Shown: positions 55,101 to 64,000 of the stretch, piece after piece | Numbering within the stretch: position 1 is the first letter of the stretch | Layout of the letters: every line of letters starts with the position of its first letter | Assembly (NCBI RefSeq): GCF_000224145.3 | Contig: NW_004190488.1 | Location: 165,059-229,058, forward strand | Direction of reading: 5' to 3' | DNA length: 64,000 nt | Source of the DNA: Ciona intestinalis | Taxonomy: Eukaryota > Chordata > Ascidiacea > Phlebobranchia > Cionidae | The notes under the pieces: generated by a model | The model's input: only the letters and a program-made list of their open reading frames with translations | Told to the model about the DNA's origin: nothing | Database searches by the model: none | Made by a program: the position numbers and the translations under genes

Positions 55101-55780
55101 TCTGTAAAACTAAGATAAGACGCCTCCAGAACATTGTGCCACATCCTTACTGTACTATTTGAGGGCTGGTTTAAAGTATTTGCTATATTACACCTTTAGT
55201 ATTGGACCAAACAGAAAGATTATTTTTTCTAAACAATATTTAAATAAATTTGAACCCCTGAACTGTAGAACTAGCGAACAACTACTCATTAAAAGCATTT
55301 ACTTTATACCGCATGCCAGAGGCGTCAAACACTGTCAGGCAGACTGGGCAAATGCCGACCCTTGAAATTGGCACATTGCCGATTAATTGTTCCGTTATGT
55401 AGTAAACAAGTGCACACGATCTACTCATTTGATAGCCTATCTGCCATTGCATGTCAACCTAGCGCTTCGATAAAAAAGTAATCTTAAAAGTTGTTCATAT
55501 ACTTACCAGGACCATCTGAATACACAGACCAGGGAGAGTCAAAGTCATTATTATTATCCTGTTGGTCAGCTGTTTCGTTTATTTGAGATGGTGCATGCGT
55601 AATTCCGTTTGATACAGAGCGAATAACCCTTCGAGAAAGTCGTTGCTTGTTGTTGTTGTGTGTAGATGAAGTTGGTGATTTCCGCAGTTTTGATAAAGAC
55701 CTGACAAGTTCATCCGAAAAACTACTAGCTGGAACTGATATCAGTAATGCTACCAGGCATGTGAGTATCACTTTCCGCAT
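34113..55780 (-). CDS. INSR/IGF1R: Insulin / IGF-1 receptor tyrosine kinase, complete
   Basis: Twenty-eight coding exons, in order: 55780-55507, 53368-53236, 52221-52053, 51764-51660, 50930-50780, 50352-50183, 49094-48938, 48363-48253, 47838-47691, 47189-46960, 45561-45435, 45236-45183, 44805-44618, 43693-43526, 43045-42975, 42115-42012, 41777-41700, 41286-41134, 40503-40335, 39820-39725, 39316-39063, 38630-38483, 38003-37909, 37325-37160, 36771-36558, 36061-35854, 35491-35360, 34359-34113; 1440 codons, 1439 aa. Signal peptide 1 to about 20, then a spacer of about 70 aa with no clear match, L1 from Cys93, Cys-rich region, L2, three FnIII domains with the insert, protease site RKKR at 804-807, TM about 1012-1033, juxtamembrane NPEY 1052-1055. 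Kinase: GHGHFG 1080-1085, Lys1107, HRD 1206-1208, DFG 1226-1228, activation loop YETDYY 1234-1239, APES. It is a type I membrane receptor for insulin-like peptides. No disabling change is seen. The tail ends in STIC, like the STC of IGF1R. Its chain-end tyrosine motif is YCRL, not YxxM. Confidence 0.96.
34499..34697 (+). mobile_element. MITE copy 15
   Basis: Full-length, in the last intron of the insulin receptor gene. Confidence 0.85.
34980..35342 (-). mobile_element. tRNA-derived SINE interrupted by an assembly gap
   Basis: Tail at 34985-35154 and head at 35280-35342 (GGCGCCGTGGCGTAGTGGTT on minus). The middle is hidden by 125 N. Confidence 0.8.
35155..35279. other. Assembly gap of 125 N
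   Basis: Run of N inside the SINE at 34980-35342. No coding exon of the receptor is lost; the flanking exons join in phase. Confidence 0.95.
36903..37106 (+). mobile_element. MITE copy 16
   Basis: Full-length, about 50 bases from the donor of receptor exon 24. Confidence 0.85.
37440..37613 (+). mobile_element. MITE copy 17, left end missing
   Basis: Core with GAGGATACGATTTTATAATT and right end CCATCTACCCTACTATATA. Confidence 0.7.
39541..39663 (-). mobile_element. MITE copy 18, internally deleted
   Basis: Both ends kept (TATAGTAAGATGGGGGAAG; GTGTCCCATTTTCTTCC), about 80 bp of core lost. Confidence 0.7.
42738..42900 (-). mobile_element. SINE tail fragment
   Basis: TTACTTTATCCTCGTGTGGC and following tail, no head. 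Confidence 0.65.
45688..46774. repeat. Direct duplication of about 480 bp flanking an assembly gap
   Basis: 45688-46168 and 46294-46774 are almost the same sequence, with roughly a dozen differences. They are separated only by 125 N. Both lie in receptor intron 10, so the coding model is unaffected. Confidence 0.9.
46169..46293. other. Assembly gap of 125 N
   Basis: The same length as the gap at 35155-35279, so the number is probably a placeholder. Confidence 0.95.
46840..46930 (+). repeat. Short third repeat family, best copy
   Basis: GGTGTTGGGGTAATGGGTCA to CCTCACCCACATAGAATAG. Related pieces lie at 19543-19615, 41025-41095, 47488-47560, part of 13461-13495, and inverted at 53115-53195. 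Confidence 0.6.
48419..48441. repeat. (TA)n microsatellite
   Basis: About eleven TA units in receptor intron 8. Confidence 0.9.
49485..49930. mobile_element. SINE tail fragment (-) followed by a full SINE (+)
   Basis: 49485-49600 carries a minus-oriented tail. 49605-49930 has a head (GGCACTGTAGCACAGTTGGT), middle (CTTCAACCCATTGGTCACTA) and tail (GTTTTTCGGCCACGCGAGGA). Confidence 0.75.
51312..51508 (-). mobile_element. MITE copy 19
   Basis: Full-length. Its left flank (51240-51311) is shared, in inverted orientation, with the right flank of copy 20. Confidence 0.85.
53420..55500 (-). other. Long first intron of the insulin receptor gene
   Basis: About 2.1 kb of AT-rich intron between coding exons 1 and 2, the largest intron in the gene. 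No MITE or SINE copy is recognised, unlike most other introns here. Short frames in it show no family resemblance. Confidence 0.5.
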
Positions 55781-58160
55781 TTTCCTACACAAATCCGTTT
55801 GATAACAAAACAATTTTTTGATATATATATATATAATATATCCATATATATTAGACATACACATATTTTGTTAATAATTGAAATTATAACCATTATAACC
55901 ACATAATTTTTGGATTTTATGGATTATGGAAAATGTAGAGTATATGAAAGAAAAACGTAGACATTCCATCCATTCATAATAATACAAGAATCCCTTTAGT
56001 TAATGTAATAGGGTAACAAATTTATAACAATCAGTTAATGTATTTTGCCATAATAAAGTATTTCTTAAATAGTCTATATAATCTCAATAAGAAGACATGT
56101 ATAAAAACAACTGTCATTTTCTGGAAAAATATGCACCGTTTTCTAGAAATCTACTATGTAAAATTGACTAAAAACTTTTACTATTTACAAAGATTTAGCT
56201 TTATATCGTACAAACAACAGGTTGAAATAATGTTAATCTGTACGAACATATTCGATTTGTAACCTTGTTTACTCGTAGTACCATTTTTACGCCAAGACAG
56301 CGGCGCTACTAGGTCACTATGACTTTATTATGCGCTAATTCAGCTTTTGTTTCGCTATATAAAACCTTATAAATATCTGTAGTAAGTACTTAGTATGTAG
56401 AATATACACTCTGCAGTACTTATCTGTTGGCAGCGTTTTTATTACTACGACAATACAACGAAGAATGTGTATAGGTCAACGGAACAGAAACAAGGCTGAA
56501 CTGGTTATCTTGTAAACAACATGGAATAGTCACGTGATCTGTTCTGGATCAGTGGGCATCGTGTTGTAAGTTGTGCTGTGGTAAGAATATCACTTCTTTT
56601 GCGAGTGATATTGTTAAACATATTTGGTTCTGTGTGTCAATACTTCAATCGAAGCGTGTCATAGGAGATGGGCTCAATCTATTCAAATTGTTATGGACGT
56701 TTGTTTGACGCTTTTCTGGTTGGTCACGGTCCGAAGTTTTAACATGATATCAAGTGAAGCGTTTTGTGTGACCTGCGAAGGAAATCGATTGTAGTAGGAG
56801 TAACGTTAACACCTGAAACACGCCCTAATACAACGAATTCCCGACTCGATGAGTAAAGTACGGTATGCATCTGTTGTGATTATGATGCATGTGACACCTT
56901 AAAGAACGATTGATTTCGCCGTTCAGTTAATAGGCTGTTTAACACGAACGTGATAGTTTTGCTATATTTGAAGAAGGAACCTATTTTACATTTAGGGATG
57001 GTACAGCGTAAAGTTAAAACATTATGTGACTGACACCCAAATCTTTGCATAGCTTATGTAAGAACTTAGCTGAAAACATTCTTTTCATATTTGTTTTAAG
57101 TTTTCCAGTTAATTAACATACTTGGACTCAAGTGCTTGTGTATGTTTGATTACTTAACCTCGCACAGTGACGGCGTAGTTAATATTTAAAAACATTATTG
57201 TTTTTCAAGTTTATAAAGAGGAAGGTTCTGCATTACTTGAGAGCACATATACAAAGGTTATATGCAGCAGATTTTTGTGACGAAATGTTAACATCTTGTA
57301 CCCATATGACACCCCGTTGTCCTAACGCAGTGGTTGGTAAACCTCATTGAAAATTGGATGGTGTGGCCATTCTAGGTGAGAGGATATGTGTCCTTGGAAA
57401 AAACGGAAAATTCTCAGCCAGAATTAACATTATTAATGAATGAATGTACCTTGCTTCATCCTTGGAAAACAATGGTCGCGTAACACGGGTACGCTTATGT
57501 TTCAAACGATTTCAGCGACGAACCTTGAATCCACCATTATCTCCGGATTAGAGGCAGTCGTACAAAATGGTAATACGTTATTCATATTGGCAGCCATACA
57601 ACACTGTTCACACATGAAATAACGTTCGTGGTAACTCGCAAGAGGGACTGGGGTACATTAAATTATAGAACACCCGTGTTTCCAGGTCGGAAGTTGCCAC
57701 ACCACTCATGGATACGTAAGTGACTGCTTGTGGAATTATAGAGAATTGTGCTCTTTAAAATCGCTACTGTTTAACTAACTCTTAAAATCGTTCTGTCTAA
57801 CCCTTTCTACTATAATGACATTTTTACTTTGTGCTCCCAAGGTCCACAGGGAATCTACCAATCTTAGTTTAAGCGTTTTAACAAGATGTCACGCATAATT
57901 TGAATCAAATTTAACCTGAAAACTATTGCGTTTACTAGCTGAGCACAACAGAACACCAATCCCAAGTAGGTTACTTACTGCATGAAAATATTACTAATAG
58001 TTTTTAATTTTATAATATTTGCAATTTTGCACATAACCACTGTTACGTGTAAAAAACACTCATTTATTTACAGTATGTATTACAACCCCGTTACCATCAA
58101 AGTTCAACACAATCTTTAACTTAGGCAGTGATTTAAAATTGATATCAAAGTACAAAACGG
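55781..58160. other. Upstream region of the insulin receptor gene and downstream region of NOP56
   Basis: No coding exon is recognised. The bases just before the receptor ATG read as a possible acceptor (TGTGTAG before GAAAATG on the minus strand), so a 5' UTR exon or a trans-spliced leader site is possible. Degenerate SINE pieces lie at 57325-57690. Confidence 0.4.
57325..57690. mobile_element. Degenerate SINE pieces
   Basis: ATGAATGTACCTTGCTTCAT, GACGAACCTTGAATCCACCA and GGTAACTCGCAAGAGGGACT are SINE matches in mixed orientation. Confidence 0.5.
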
Positions 58161-58172
58161 AAAATTTGTGTT

Positions 58173-58178
58173 TTTATT
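58173..58178 (-). terminator. NOP56 poly(A) signal
   Basis: TTTATT on the + strand reads AATAAA on the minus strand, about 50 bases after the NOP56 stop. Confidence 0.5.
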
Positions 58179-58226
58179 TGTTTCATGATAAAAATTTTCT
58201 TTTAAAATCTTATCCACCTTTTCCAA

Positions 58227-59921
58227 TTATCCCACTACTTTTTTCTTCTTTTTCTTTTTCAAAACCAACTCAACTTCTGTATTTTCCACTGCATCAATTT
58301 CTTTCGTCTTTTTCTTTTTCTTCTTGGCTGATTTTGGTTCATTTTCCTCTTCGGTGGCAGCTTCCTCTTCTTTCTGCTTTTTCTTTTTCTTCTTTTTAGG
58401 CGTATCTACTTCCATCTGTTCCGGTTCAACTTCCTTTACATCCTCATCATCGACTGGTTGCTTCTTTGCCTTCTTCTTTTTTGCACTTTTCTGATTATTT
58501 TCAGTAAGAACCTTCTTTGCTTCTGGCTCTTCTGTCAGATCAACTGGTTCCGATTTTCTCTTCTTCTTTTTGCTCTTTGTTTTCTTAGCTTCCTCCGCCA
58601 CAGCCTCAACTTCTGCTTTAATCAAAGCCTCTGACTCGATCACTGCTTCTTTCATCACTTCGCAGTTCTTCCGTGGTGCTTCTCCACTTTCATAGAACTT
58701 GAGTCGCTCTTCAACTTGATCCTTCAGTTTCTCTCCAAATACTGAGTTTGGATGTTCTGTGAAGCAGTCGATACGTGAAGCAATGGAGCATTTGTTAGCC
58801 AGATAGCGAGATATTCTTCCTTTGTTCTTTGCGCCAGCTCTGCCAATAAAAGTTGAATGGAAGATCAAACCATACTTTGGTGTGTTGCCTTTCTGTTTCA
58901 ATGCCCTAAATAGGGCTTTTTCTGCACCCAATATTTGAACAGTAGAAGCTGGATATTTGGCCAAATTTGTCAGACTTCCAGCATGTGAAATCAGTCTTGC
59001 CCCAACCACATCACCAATCAGCGTTGAAAGATTCGGTGCAACAGACTGCATTCTTTTGTGCAGATATTCAACTAGGCCTTTTTTGTAGTTGGTCAAAGAT
59101 ATGACTCTGCTACAAAATGATTCTATGTTAATTAAATCAATTGGAGAAACATCCATTCCCATTGACATCTTTGAGGCTGAAATAATACCCTGTGCTTTCG
59201 CTGAATCCATGGTAATTTCTTCCAGTTGTTCTTCAATATTTTCCGCCATAGCTTTACGATTACCAATTGCCTTAACAAGACGACAATACATGAAGTTGTC
59301 ACTCGATATTTTCACCAACTCTGGGAAGTGATAAGAATACCACTCCTTCACCCTCATAGAGAATGTGTTGATATCTTTATCCAGTTGGTCCAACAATGCA
59401 ATGCTCTGTATGATCATGTTGTCTGACCTATTCACGTTGAACTTAACTTTAGCTCGAGAGTAGCTGTGTCCCAAACCCAGCTGTGCCTTAGCTTCCCCTT
59501 GCATGGTCAAGCCTTTGACCATGTTTGGGAAATGCAAACGCAATCCACGAAGAATTTCTGTCACTGCGTCGCTTGTTGTGCAACGAATTCCAGTCTCTTC
59601 TTGAATGGTTCCAGAAATCCTGGTGTCGTTTATTCCAAGAAGAACTTCACCTTTCTGCAACTTTGGTATGTTTGATGAAAGAAATACTTTAAGATCTTCA
59701 TGAACGATACCTTCAGAAACAGCATTGACATTGTCCAAGGCGTTTGTTCCAGATTTAAATGGAAGAAATGAAACCAACTTTACAGTGCTTGCAAACAATG
59801 TAAAGTCTAGAACAGCCTTCTCTACTGTAGGTAAGAGTGATCCAATATCTTCAACTTCTTTAACGAAGAATAAAGCATAACCAGCAGCATGTTCGTATAA
59901 CACATACAGCTGGGGAGCCAT
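58227..59921 (-). CDS. NOP56: Nucleolar protein 56, box C/D snoRNP core, intronless
   Basis: A single uninterrupted frame of 564 aa. NOP56 pairs with NOP58, fibrillarin and 15.5K in the box C/D snoRNP that guides 2'-O-methylation of rRNA in the nucleolus. What is seen: the N-terminal NOP5NT-like domain ([20 protein letters not shown], then [12 protein letters not shown]), [35 protein letters not shown] and [16 protein letters not shown] in the coiled-coil part, and the RNA-binding Nop domain with [49 protein letters not shown] Lys/Glu-rich KKE/D tail (about residue 440 to the end) is usual for the family. An in-frame TAG two codons before the ATG (TAG AAT ATG) fixes the start. The absence of any coding intron is unusual here, since all other genes in the window have 7 or more exons. 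Nothing is damaged, so it should be functional. Confidence 0.97.
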   Translation of the reverse strand: MAPQLYVLYEHAAGYALFFVKEVEDIGSLLPTVEKAVLDFTLFASTVKLVSFLPFKSGTNALDNVNAVSEGIVHEDLKVFLSSNIPKLQKGEVLLGINDTRISGTIQEETGIRCTTSDAVTEILRGLRLHFPNMVKGLTMQGEAKAQLGLGHSYSRAKVKFNVNRSDNMIIQSIALLDQLDKDINTFSMRVKEWYSYHFPELVKISSDNFMYCRLVKAIGNRKAMAENIEEQLEEITMDSAKAQGIISASKMSMGMDVSPIDLINIESFCSRVISLTNYKKGLVEYLHKRMQSVAPNLSTLIGDVVGARLISHAGSLTNLAKYPASTVQILGAEKALFRALKQKGNTPKYGLIFHSTFIGRAGAKNKGRISRYLANKCSIASRIDCFTEHPNSVFGEKLKDQVEERLKFYESGEAPRKNCEVMKEAVIESEALIKAEVEAVAEEAKKTKSKKKKRKSEPVDLTEEPEAKKVLTENNQKSAKKKKAKKQPVDDEDVKEVEPEQMEVDTPKKKKKKKQKEEEAATEEENEPKSAKKKKKKTKEIDAVENTEVELVLKKKKKKKVVG

Positions 59922-60656
59922 ATTCTATAAGTTTTCTGGCGAAATTAAACCCAGTAAATTTCTATATTTTTTGGATGACAATCTACCTGTTACGATATAA
60001 ATAACATATAAATTAAAATGAAACAACTATTGCGTTAAATATATACGCTAGAAATCCTCGCCTCTGCAAAAACAGAACTTAAAACTTACTAAAAGCGAAG
60101 ACAGCGTGCAAGAAAATTTCTACATGTGGTGTTCTGCCATAGAAATCTTAGTTCTGCCCAACGGGTTCAGCCAAAAAACATTTTCACCGCACATCACACA
60201 CTCCGTAGTTTAAACTGTGTTGCAACCACATATTCACTTTATAATATTTTAATATTTATTATTAAATTATTTTGTTTTTGAGTTGTTTTTCTAACTTTAA
60301 CAGCAGTGATTGGATTTTGTCAAACTTAAACATCCTATGACGTCACATGCCTAAGGTTGCCGAAGTTCCTTACAAAGTGGGCTGTGTATTGTGTACCAAT
60401 TTGGCTTTAAATTGACGAAGATATAAATATATATTTACAGCGTAGTAATACACCACACAGTCATAAACACAAGAGATAATGTATAATTTGTATTCGATAA
60501 ATGACGGGATATAATGCAGTACAAATAAAGTAGTTCAGGCGTCAAACGGGTATATATGTTGAACTTCTGACGAGTTGTTTTCTATAGCTGTAGGATCATG
60601 GTAACCAGAGCGCTCTACAACATACGGAAACTGCATCATCCAATTGAAGTATAGAC
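59922..60656. promoter_or_regulatory. NOP56 5' region
   Basis: No coding sequence is recognised. A perfect TGACGTCA lies at 60338-60345, about 420 bases upstream of the NOP56 ATG. The transcription start cannot be placed from the sequence. Confidence 0.35.
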
Positions 60657-60854
60657 ATATAGTAGGGTGGGGGAAGGGACGCCTTTAACACAAATATCCA
60701 AGTATATCCTGATTGTGTTTTAAACATTTAACAACGGTTTATGGGAGTCGTGAGCGTACGGTTTTATAATTCTTTGAATGTTCTTTGTTTACTACTAAAT
60801 GGGACAGGAAAAGAAAATGAAAGAGTGTCCCATCTTCCTCCACCCTACTATATA
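60657..60854 (+). mobile_element. MITE copy 20
   Basis: Full-length. Right flank CTTACATGATTTGGGATCTA is the reverse complement of the left flank of copy 19. Confidence 0.85.
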
Positions 60855-61153
60855 CTTACATGATTTGGGATCTAGAAATATAAATATTAAATTTACAAAA
60901 TTTTTTCATGGTCAAAAAAGCCTGAAAAACCCCTTTTATGGTCAAAGAAGCCTGGAAAAACACACAATTTCTTACCAGCTTGCATCTCTTGATAATCACT
61001 ACATAACCTGGCGACGTTAGCGACCATAGGCATACGCAGTCTCGCCAACAGCAAGAAGTCCAATAAAAATCAAAAATAGCAGCGCTGACTTATTCACCTG
61101 CATAAACAAAGAATAAAATACACACTCCAGCAAAAATGCGAGGTCTAGCTTAC

Positions 61154-61406
61154 TCTGTTGCCTTCGAAGTAAGAAATGAATTTGTAGGAACAGTGATCAT
61201 TGTCAACATTGGTGTGGTTATTAACCATGTAATGATTTCCGAATCCGTTTTACGAGGAAGGACACATCTGCTTTCAAGCAGTCGGTAAAGTTTTAGAAGC
61301 TTTCATATACGATGTGGTATTCTGTAAATGTATTAGCACTTTCTGTACCTAATGCAGATGCAAATAGTAATAATAGTTAGGTTCTTAAGTGTAGCTTAGA
61401 CGCCAT
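61154..61406 (-). pseudogene. Broken copy of the array's A-type exon (unit A1)
   Basis: The copy begins ATGGCGTCTAAGCTACACTT at 61406, parallel to the intact unit at 62353, but meets a stop after nine codons, with further stops beyond. The donor at 61153 is kept, and the exon after the mini-intron encodes MNK-like VNKSALLFLIFIGLLAVG and then a stop. Confidence 0.5.
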
Positions 61407-61630
61407 CTACGTATACCAAGGGTGGCATGTAAAAAGTATGCTTATAATAAGATGCTTACTATTTTGTCTTTGGCTCAGCTACGCCCTCAGGCGACGTCTA
61501 ATACGGACACACACGTTGTCTCGTTCCACTACAAGACGTCCAAAATTGCATTAATATAAGCGCAGACTTTTTCATCTGTAAAAAGAATATTAAATATATA
61601 ACAAAGTAAAATATGCGAGGTATAACTTAC

Positions 61631-61740
61631 TTTTGTGTTTGAATTTTCGTAACGTCGGTGTCGGCGGTAACCAGTTTTAATAATGCCTGTTGTGGTGGTA
61701 TTTGGAAAATCATCGAAACGAGATATTGAATAAACATTTT
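61631..61740 (-). other. B-type exon of the array, copy 1
   Basis: Encodes MFIQYLVSMIFQIPPQQALL then KLVTADTDVTKIQTQ up to a GTAAGT donor at 61630. The copy at 62579-62685 keeps the same frame with a few replacements, which suggests past or present coding. No family recognised. Confidence 0.35.
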
Positions 61741-61894
61741 ACTGAGACGGCAAACATCAAAAAAAAGTTGTTTTGATCAGGAGTTGCCACGTAACCACAT
61801 GCGAATGTTTTTCAACTATGATCAATCGGTTCAGTTTTATTCTCTTGGAGTTATACAATGAGCATACTATTACCCAACAACCCAATGCCTAGGC

Positions 61895-62353
61895 TTACCA
61901 TTTTGCTTGTGATTCTACCACGACCACAACAGGCGAAATCCATAACAATGACGGACTTATAAGCATACTCGGTATCGTAAACATCAAGTAGCCCAATGAA
62001 CAGCAGGAGTTGGACCTCTGTTTTAAAACTGTAGAAACAAACCTTAAAATATGCAATGAACCCAAAACGCGAGGTCTATAGCTTACTTTGTTGCCATCTG
62101 GAGTAAGAAATGAAATTGTAGGTATACAGCCTTCATTACCAACATTGGAGATGGGTATAACCCATGATGAATAGAATTCCGAAACCTTTGCCTTTATACG
62201 AGAAAAAAGAAATTTATCTTCTTTCACGTAGTCTGCAAAGCTTTGGGAACTTTTACATTTCATGTGGTATTCTGTAAATGTATAAGGACTTTGTTTACTT
62301 AAAATAGATACAAGTTGATATAATAAGGTCCATAAGTGTAGCGTAGAAGCCAT
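61895..62353 (-). CDS. Unrecognised small gene, best preserved unit of the array
   Basis: From the ATG at 62353 the minus strand encodes MASTLHLWTLLYQLVSIL, a possible signal peptide, then about 70 residues containing YHMKCKSSQSFADYV and a segment ending CIPTISFLTPDGNK, followed by a GTAAGC donor at 62086. The last block resembles in a general way the end of the core of TXNDC12/AGR-type thioredoxin folds (PRILFLDPSG pattern), but no CxxC is present and the link is weak. Splicing at 62086 leads to an exon that stops at once in the same frame. Without splicing the frame runs on to 61895. The following exon in another frame contains CCGRGRITSK, also kept in the neighbouring unit. Whether this is one gene, two, or a decaying copy cannot be decided. 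Confidence 0.35.
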   Translation of the reverse strand: MASTLHLWTLLYQLVSILSKQSPYTFTEYHMKCKSSQSFADYVKEDKFLFSRIKAKVSEFYSSWVIPISNVGNEGCIPTISFLTPDGNKVSYRPRVLGSLHILRFVSTVLKQRSNSCCSLGYLMFTIPSMLISPSLLWISPVVVVVESQAKW

Positions 62354-62578
62354 GCGTGCATAACAAGGGTGGCATGTAATAAAATATGCTAACAATCAAT
62401 TTTACCGTTTACCTTTCAGCTACGCCATCAGCCGACGAAAACCACTTCTTATACGGACTGACGTTGTCTCGTCAATTACAGGACGTTCAGAATTGCCTAA
62501 ACAGAAGCGCTGACTGTTTCATCTGTAATAACAAATATTAAATATATAACAAAGCAAAATATGCGAGGTATAACTTGC

Positions 62579-62685
62579 TTTTGTGTTTGAATTTTCGTAA
62601 CGTCGGTGTCGGCGGTAACCAGTTTTAATAATGCCTGTTGTGGTGGTATTTGGAGAACCATCGAATCGAGATATTGAATAAACAA
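62579..62685 (-). other. B-type exon of the array, copy 2
   Basis: Encodes MFIQYLDSMVLQIPPQQALL then KLVTADTDVTKIQTQ. The donor has changed from GT to GC (GCAAGT at 62578). The exon after the mini-intron (MKQSALLF) soon meets a stop. Confidence 0.35.
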
Positions 62686-63013
62686 TTTACTGAGACGGCA
62701 AACATCAAAACAAAGTTGTTTTGATCAGGAGTTCCCACGCAATCACATGTACATGTTCTCCAATTTTTTGTCCAGTTTCATTCTGTTAGAGTTATACAAT
62801 GAGCATATACTATCACTCAACAACCCAATGCTTAGGCTTACCGTTTTGCTTATGATTCTACCACGACCACAACGCAAACGCGACTGCAGGGTGTACGTAT
62901 CTCACCAACAAGCTGAAGTCAAATGAACAACAGGAAAAGAAGTAATGGTTTATTCATCTGCAGAACAAAAACTAAAATATACAATCAAGCAAAATATGCG
63001 AGGTGTAGCTTAC

Positions 63014-63190
63014 TCTGTTGCCTCTGAAGAAAGAAATATGTCTTCATTATCAAGGTTGGTGATGGTATTAACCATGTAATGATTTTTGAGGCCTTTTCAC
63101 GTGCAAGAAGACAATTATGTTTTGCACGAAGTGTGCAAAGCTTTCGCAAGTTCGGCATAAAAGGTGGTATTCTGTAAAGATAAAAACGCG
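63014..63190 (-). pseudogene. Broken copy of the array's A-type exon (unit A3)
   Basis: Alignable by eye with the exon at 62087-62280 (shared start TTTACAGAATACCAC and shared end before the donor), but frameshifted and without the intact reading frame. The donor at 63013 and the hydrophobic follow-on exon (MNKPLLLFLLFI, then stop) are kept. Confidence 0.5.
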
Positions 63191-63199
63191 TTATTTTTT

Positions 63200-64000
63200 G
63201 GTGAATATTGAGTTGTTCCAAATCAAGTGTTTTTGCATAATATGTATAGGCCGTCTCAGAAAATTGAAAACGCTCACCTTTTTGAGATGTTCCAGGTTTT
63301 CTGTTTTTCGTTCACAGGTTTTTGGTTCACTGGGCGAATCCAACGCTCCATTGAAAGTAACACGCATCACATGCACAGTGTTAGCGTTTTCTGATTGGTG
63401 GGGTAGCCAGAAAAGTCAGGGTATTTTAGTAATACCAGCTTCGGTGGTAGTTCTGCTGGTATGCAAAGAAACATACAAACAACACAGGGACGGACAATTG
63501 ACGGAATCCAAATACAAATGTTCAAATCAACAAGTAGAAAAATGCTGTCACTCTACATGTACATGTCCCAAATTTTTCACTGAATCTGTCTTCTTTCTAC
63601 AATATCTCCAATATCATTCTTTGATTGTTGCTGAATTATTCTTTGTTTGTTTTTTCCTTGTTGTTTTGTAGTCCAGCTGACTGTCCAGGGTTTGTGAAGC
63701 CGTTTTCCATGGTTGTCGGTTTTGTTTGGGGACATAATTTGTTGGTGGATTAATTGCGGTAAGTATTTTAATGTTGACGGGGCTATGTTTGGGATTTGTT
63801 TAAATTTTGGGTTAACTTTTAATGACAGGGCGGATTTTTAGGCTAAATTCGGCAGTCTAATTAAGTGGGAAATTTCGACTAGGAATTCTAATTGTTTTGG
63901 GGTTGTATTTTTAATATTGGTTTGATTTAGTTTGCTTTGTCGGGGCGACTATAATTTGTGGTGTTTCTCTGATTTTTGGGGCGGGAGTTTTACTTTTACC
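63200..64000. other. Right edge of window, no gene recognised
   Basis: No protein family is recognisable on either strand. From about 63,640 the + strand becomes strikingly rich in G and T. The 184-codon frame at 63117-63671 shows no family match and overlaps the minus-strand array, so it is not called. Confidence 0.4.

Larger units (their letters stand above)
60990..63200 (-). repeat. Array of five related exon-intron units (period about 435-492 nt, two alternating types)
   Basis: Read on the minus strand, five donor sites fall at 63013, 62578, 62086, 61630 and 61153. Each is followed by a closely similar intron start (GTAAGCTA..ACCTCGC or GTAAGTTATACCTCGC) and by an acceptor about 50-60 nt on, so each unit carries a mini-intron (58 nt in the 62086 unit). 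Types alternate A, B, A, B, A. A units share one upstream exon and B units another. The exon after the mini-intron usually begins ATG AAT/AAA AAR and is hydrophobic (MNKSALLFLIFIGLL in the 61153 unit). Only the 62086 unit has a long intact upstream exon. The B2 donor at 62578 is GC. The protein family is not recognised. Confidence 0.6.

Noticed and set aside
61895..62353. Thioredoxin-fold assignment for the intact array unit
   Set aside because: Only a loose resemblance to a PRILFLDPSG-type block; no CxxC motif, so no family name is given.
63117..63671. 184-codon plus-strand frame
   Set aside because: Overlaps the minus-strand array, shows no domain and no plausible splice context.

Overview
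The window is a stretch of an animal nuclear genome with short exons, many introns, AT-rich non-coding DNA, GT-AG splice sites and dense interspersed repeats. The gene set (RTEL1, a single estrogen-related receptor, CCDC113, a single ESRP, a single insulin/IGF-1 receptor and NOP56) is metazoan and looks like an unduplicated chordate. The compactness, the tRNA-derived SINE and the small palindromic MITE fit a tunicate of the genus Ciona. The species is inferred from style and remembered repeat families, not from a search.

Layout, left to right. 75-9085 (+): the 3' part of an RTEL1-type DNA helicase gene, 12 exons; its 5' part lies outside the window. 11393-14847 (+): a complete estrogen-related nuclear receptor gene, 7 coding exons, 515 aa, with several consensus CRE palindromes around it. 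16534-21195 (+): a complete CCDC113/CFAP263 coiled-coil cilia gene, 9 exons, 383 aa. 22915-33051 (+): a complete ESRP/Fusilli splicing-factor gene, 18 exons, 777 aa, with about ten MITE copies in its introns and one GC-AG intron. 34113-55780 (-): a complete insulin/IGF-1 receptor gene, 28 coding exons, 1439 aa, convergent with ESRP. 58227-59921 (-): an intronless NOP56 gene, 564 aa. 61000-63200: an array of five related units on the minus strand, each with an exon-like piece, a mini-intron of about 55-58 nt and a following hydrophobic exon. Most units look broken and the family is not recognised.

The genes do not form an operon and their functions are unrelated: telomere/recombination helicase, metabolic nuclear receptor, ciliary protein, epithelial splicing, growth-factor signalling and box C/D snoRNP assembly. 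Reading frame and splice phase were followed through every exon junction. Each of the four complete multi-exon models sums to a multiple of three, which supports them.

Two repeat families dominate the non-coding DNA. One is a MITE of about 200 bp with TATAGTAGGGTGGGG-type inverted ends (22 copies or fragments listed). The other is a tRNA-headed SINE of about 320 bp (about 20 copies or fragments). Two assembly gaps, each exactly 125 N, are present. One is flanked by a near-identical block of about 480 bp on both sides, which looks like two alleles placed in tandem.
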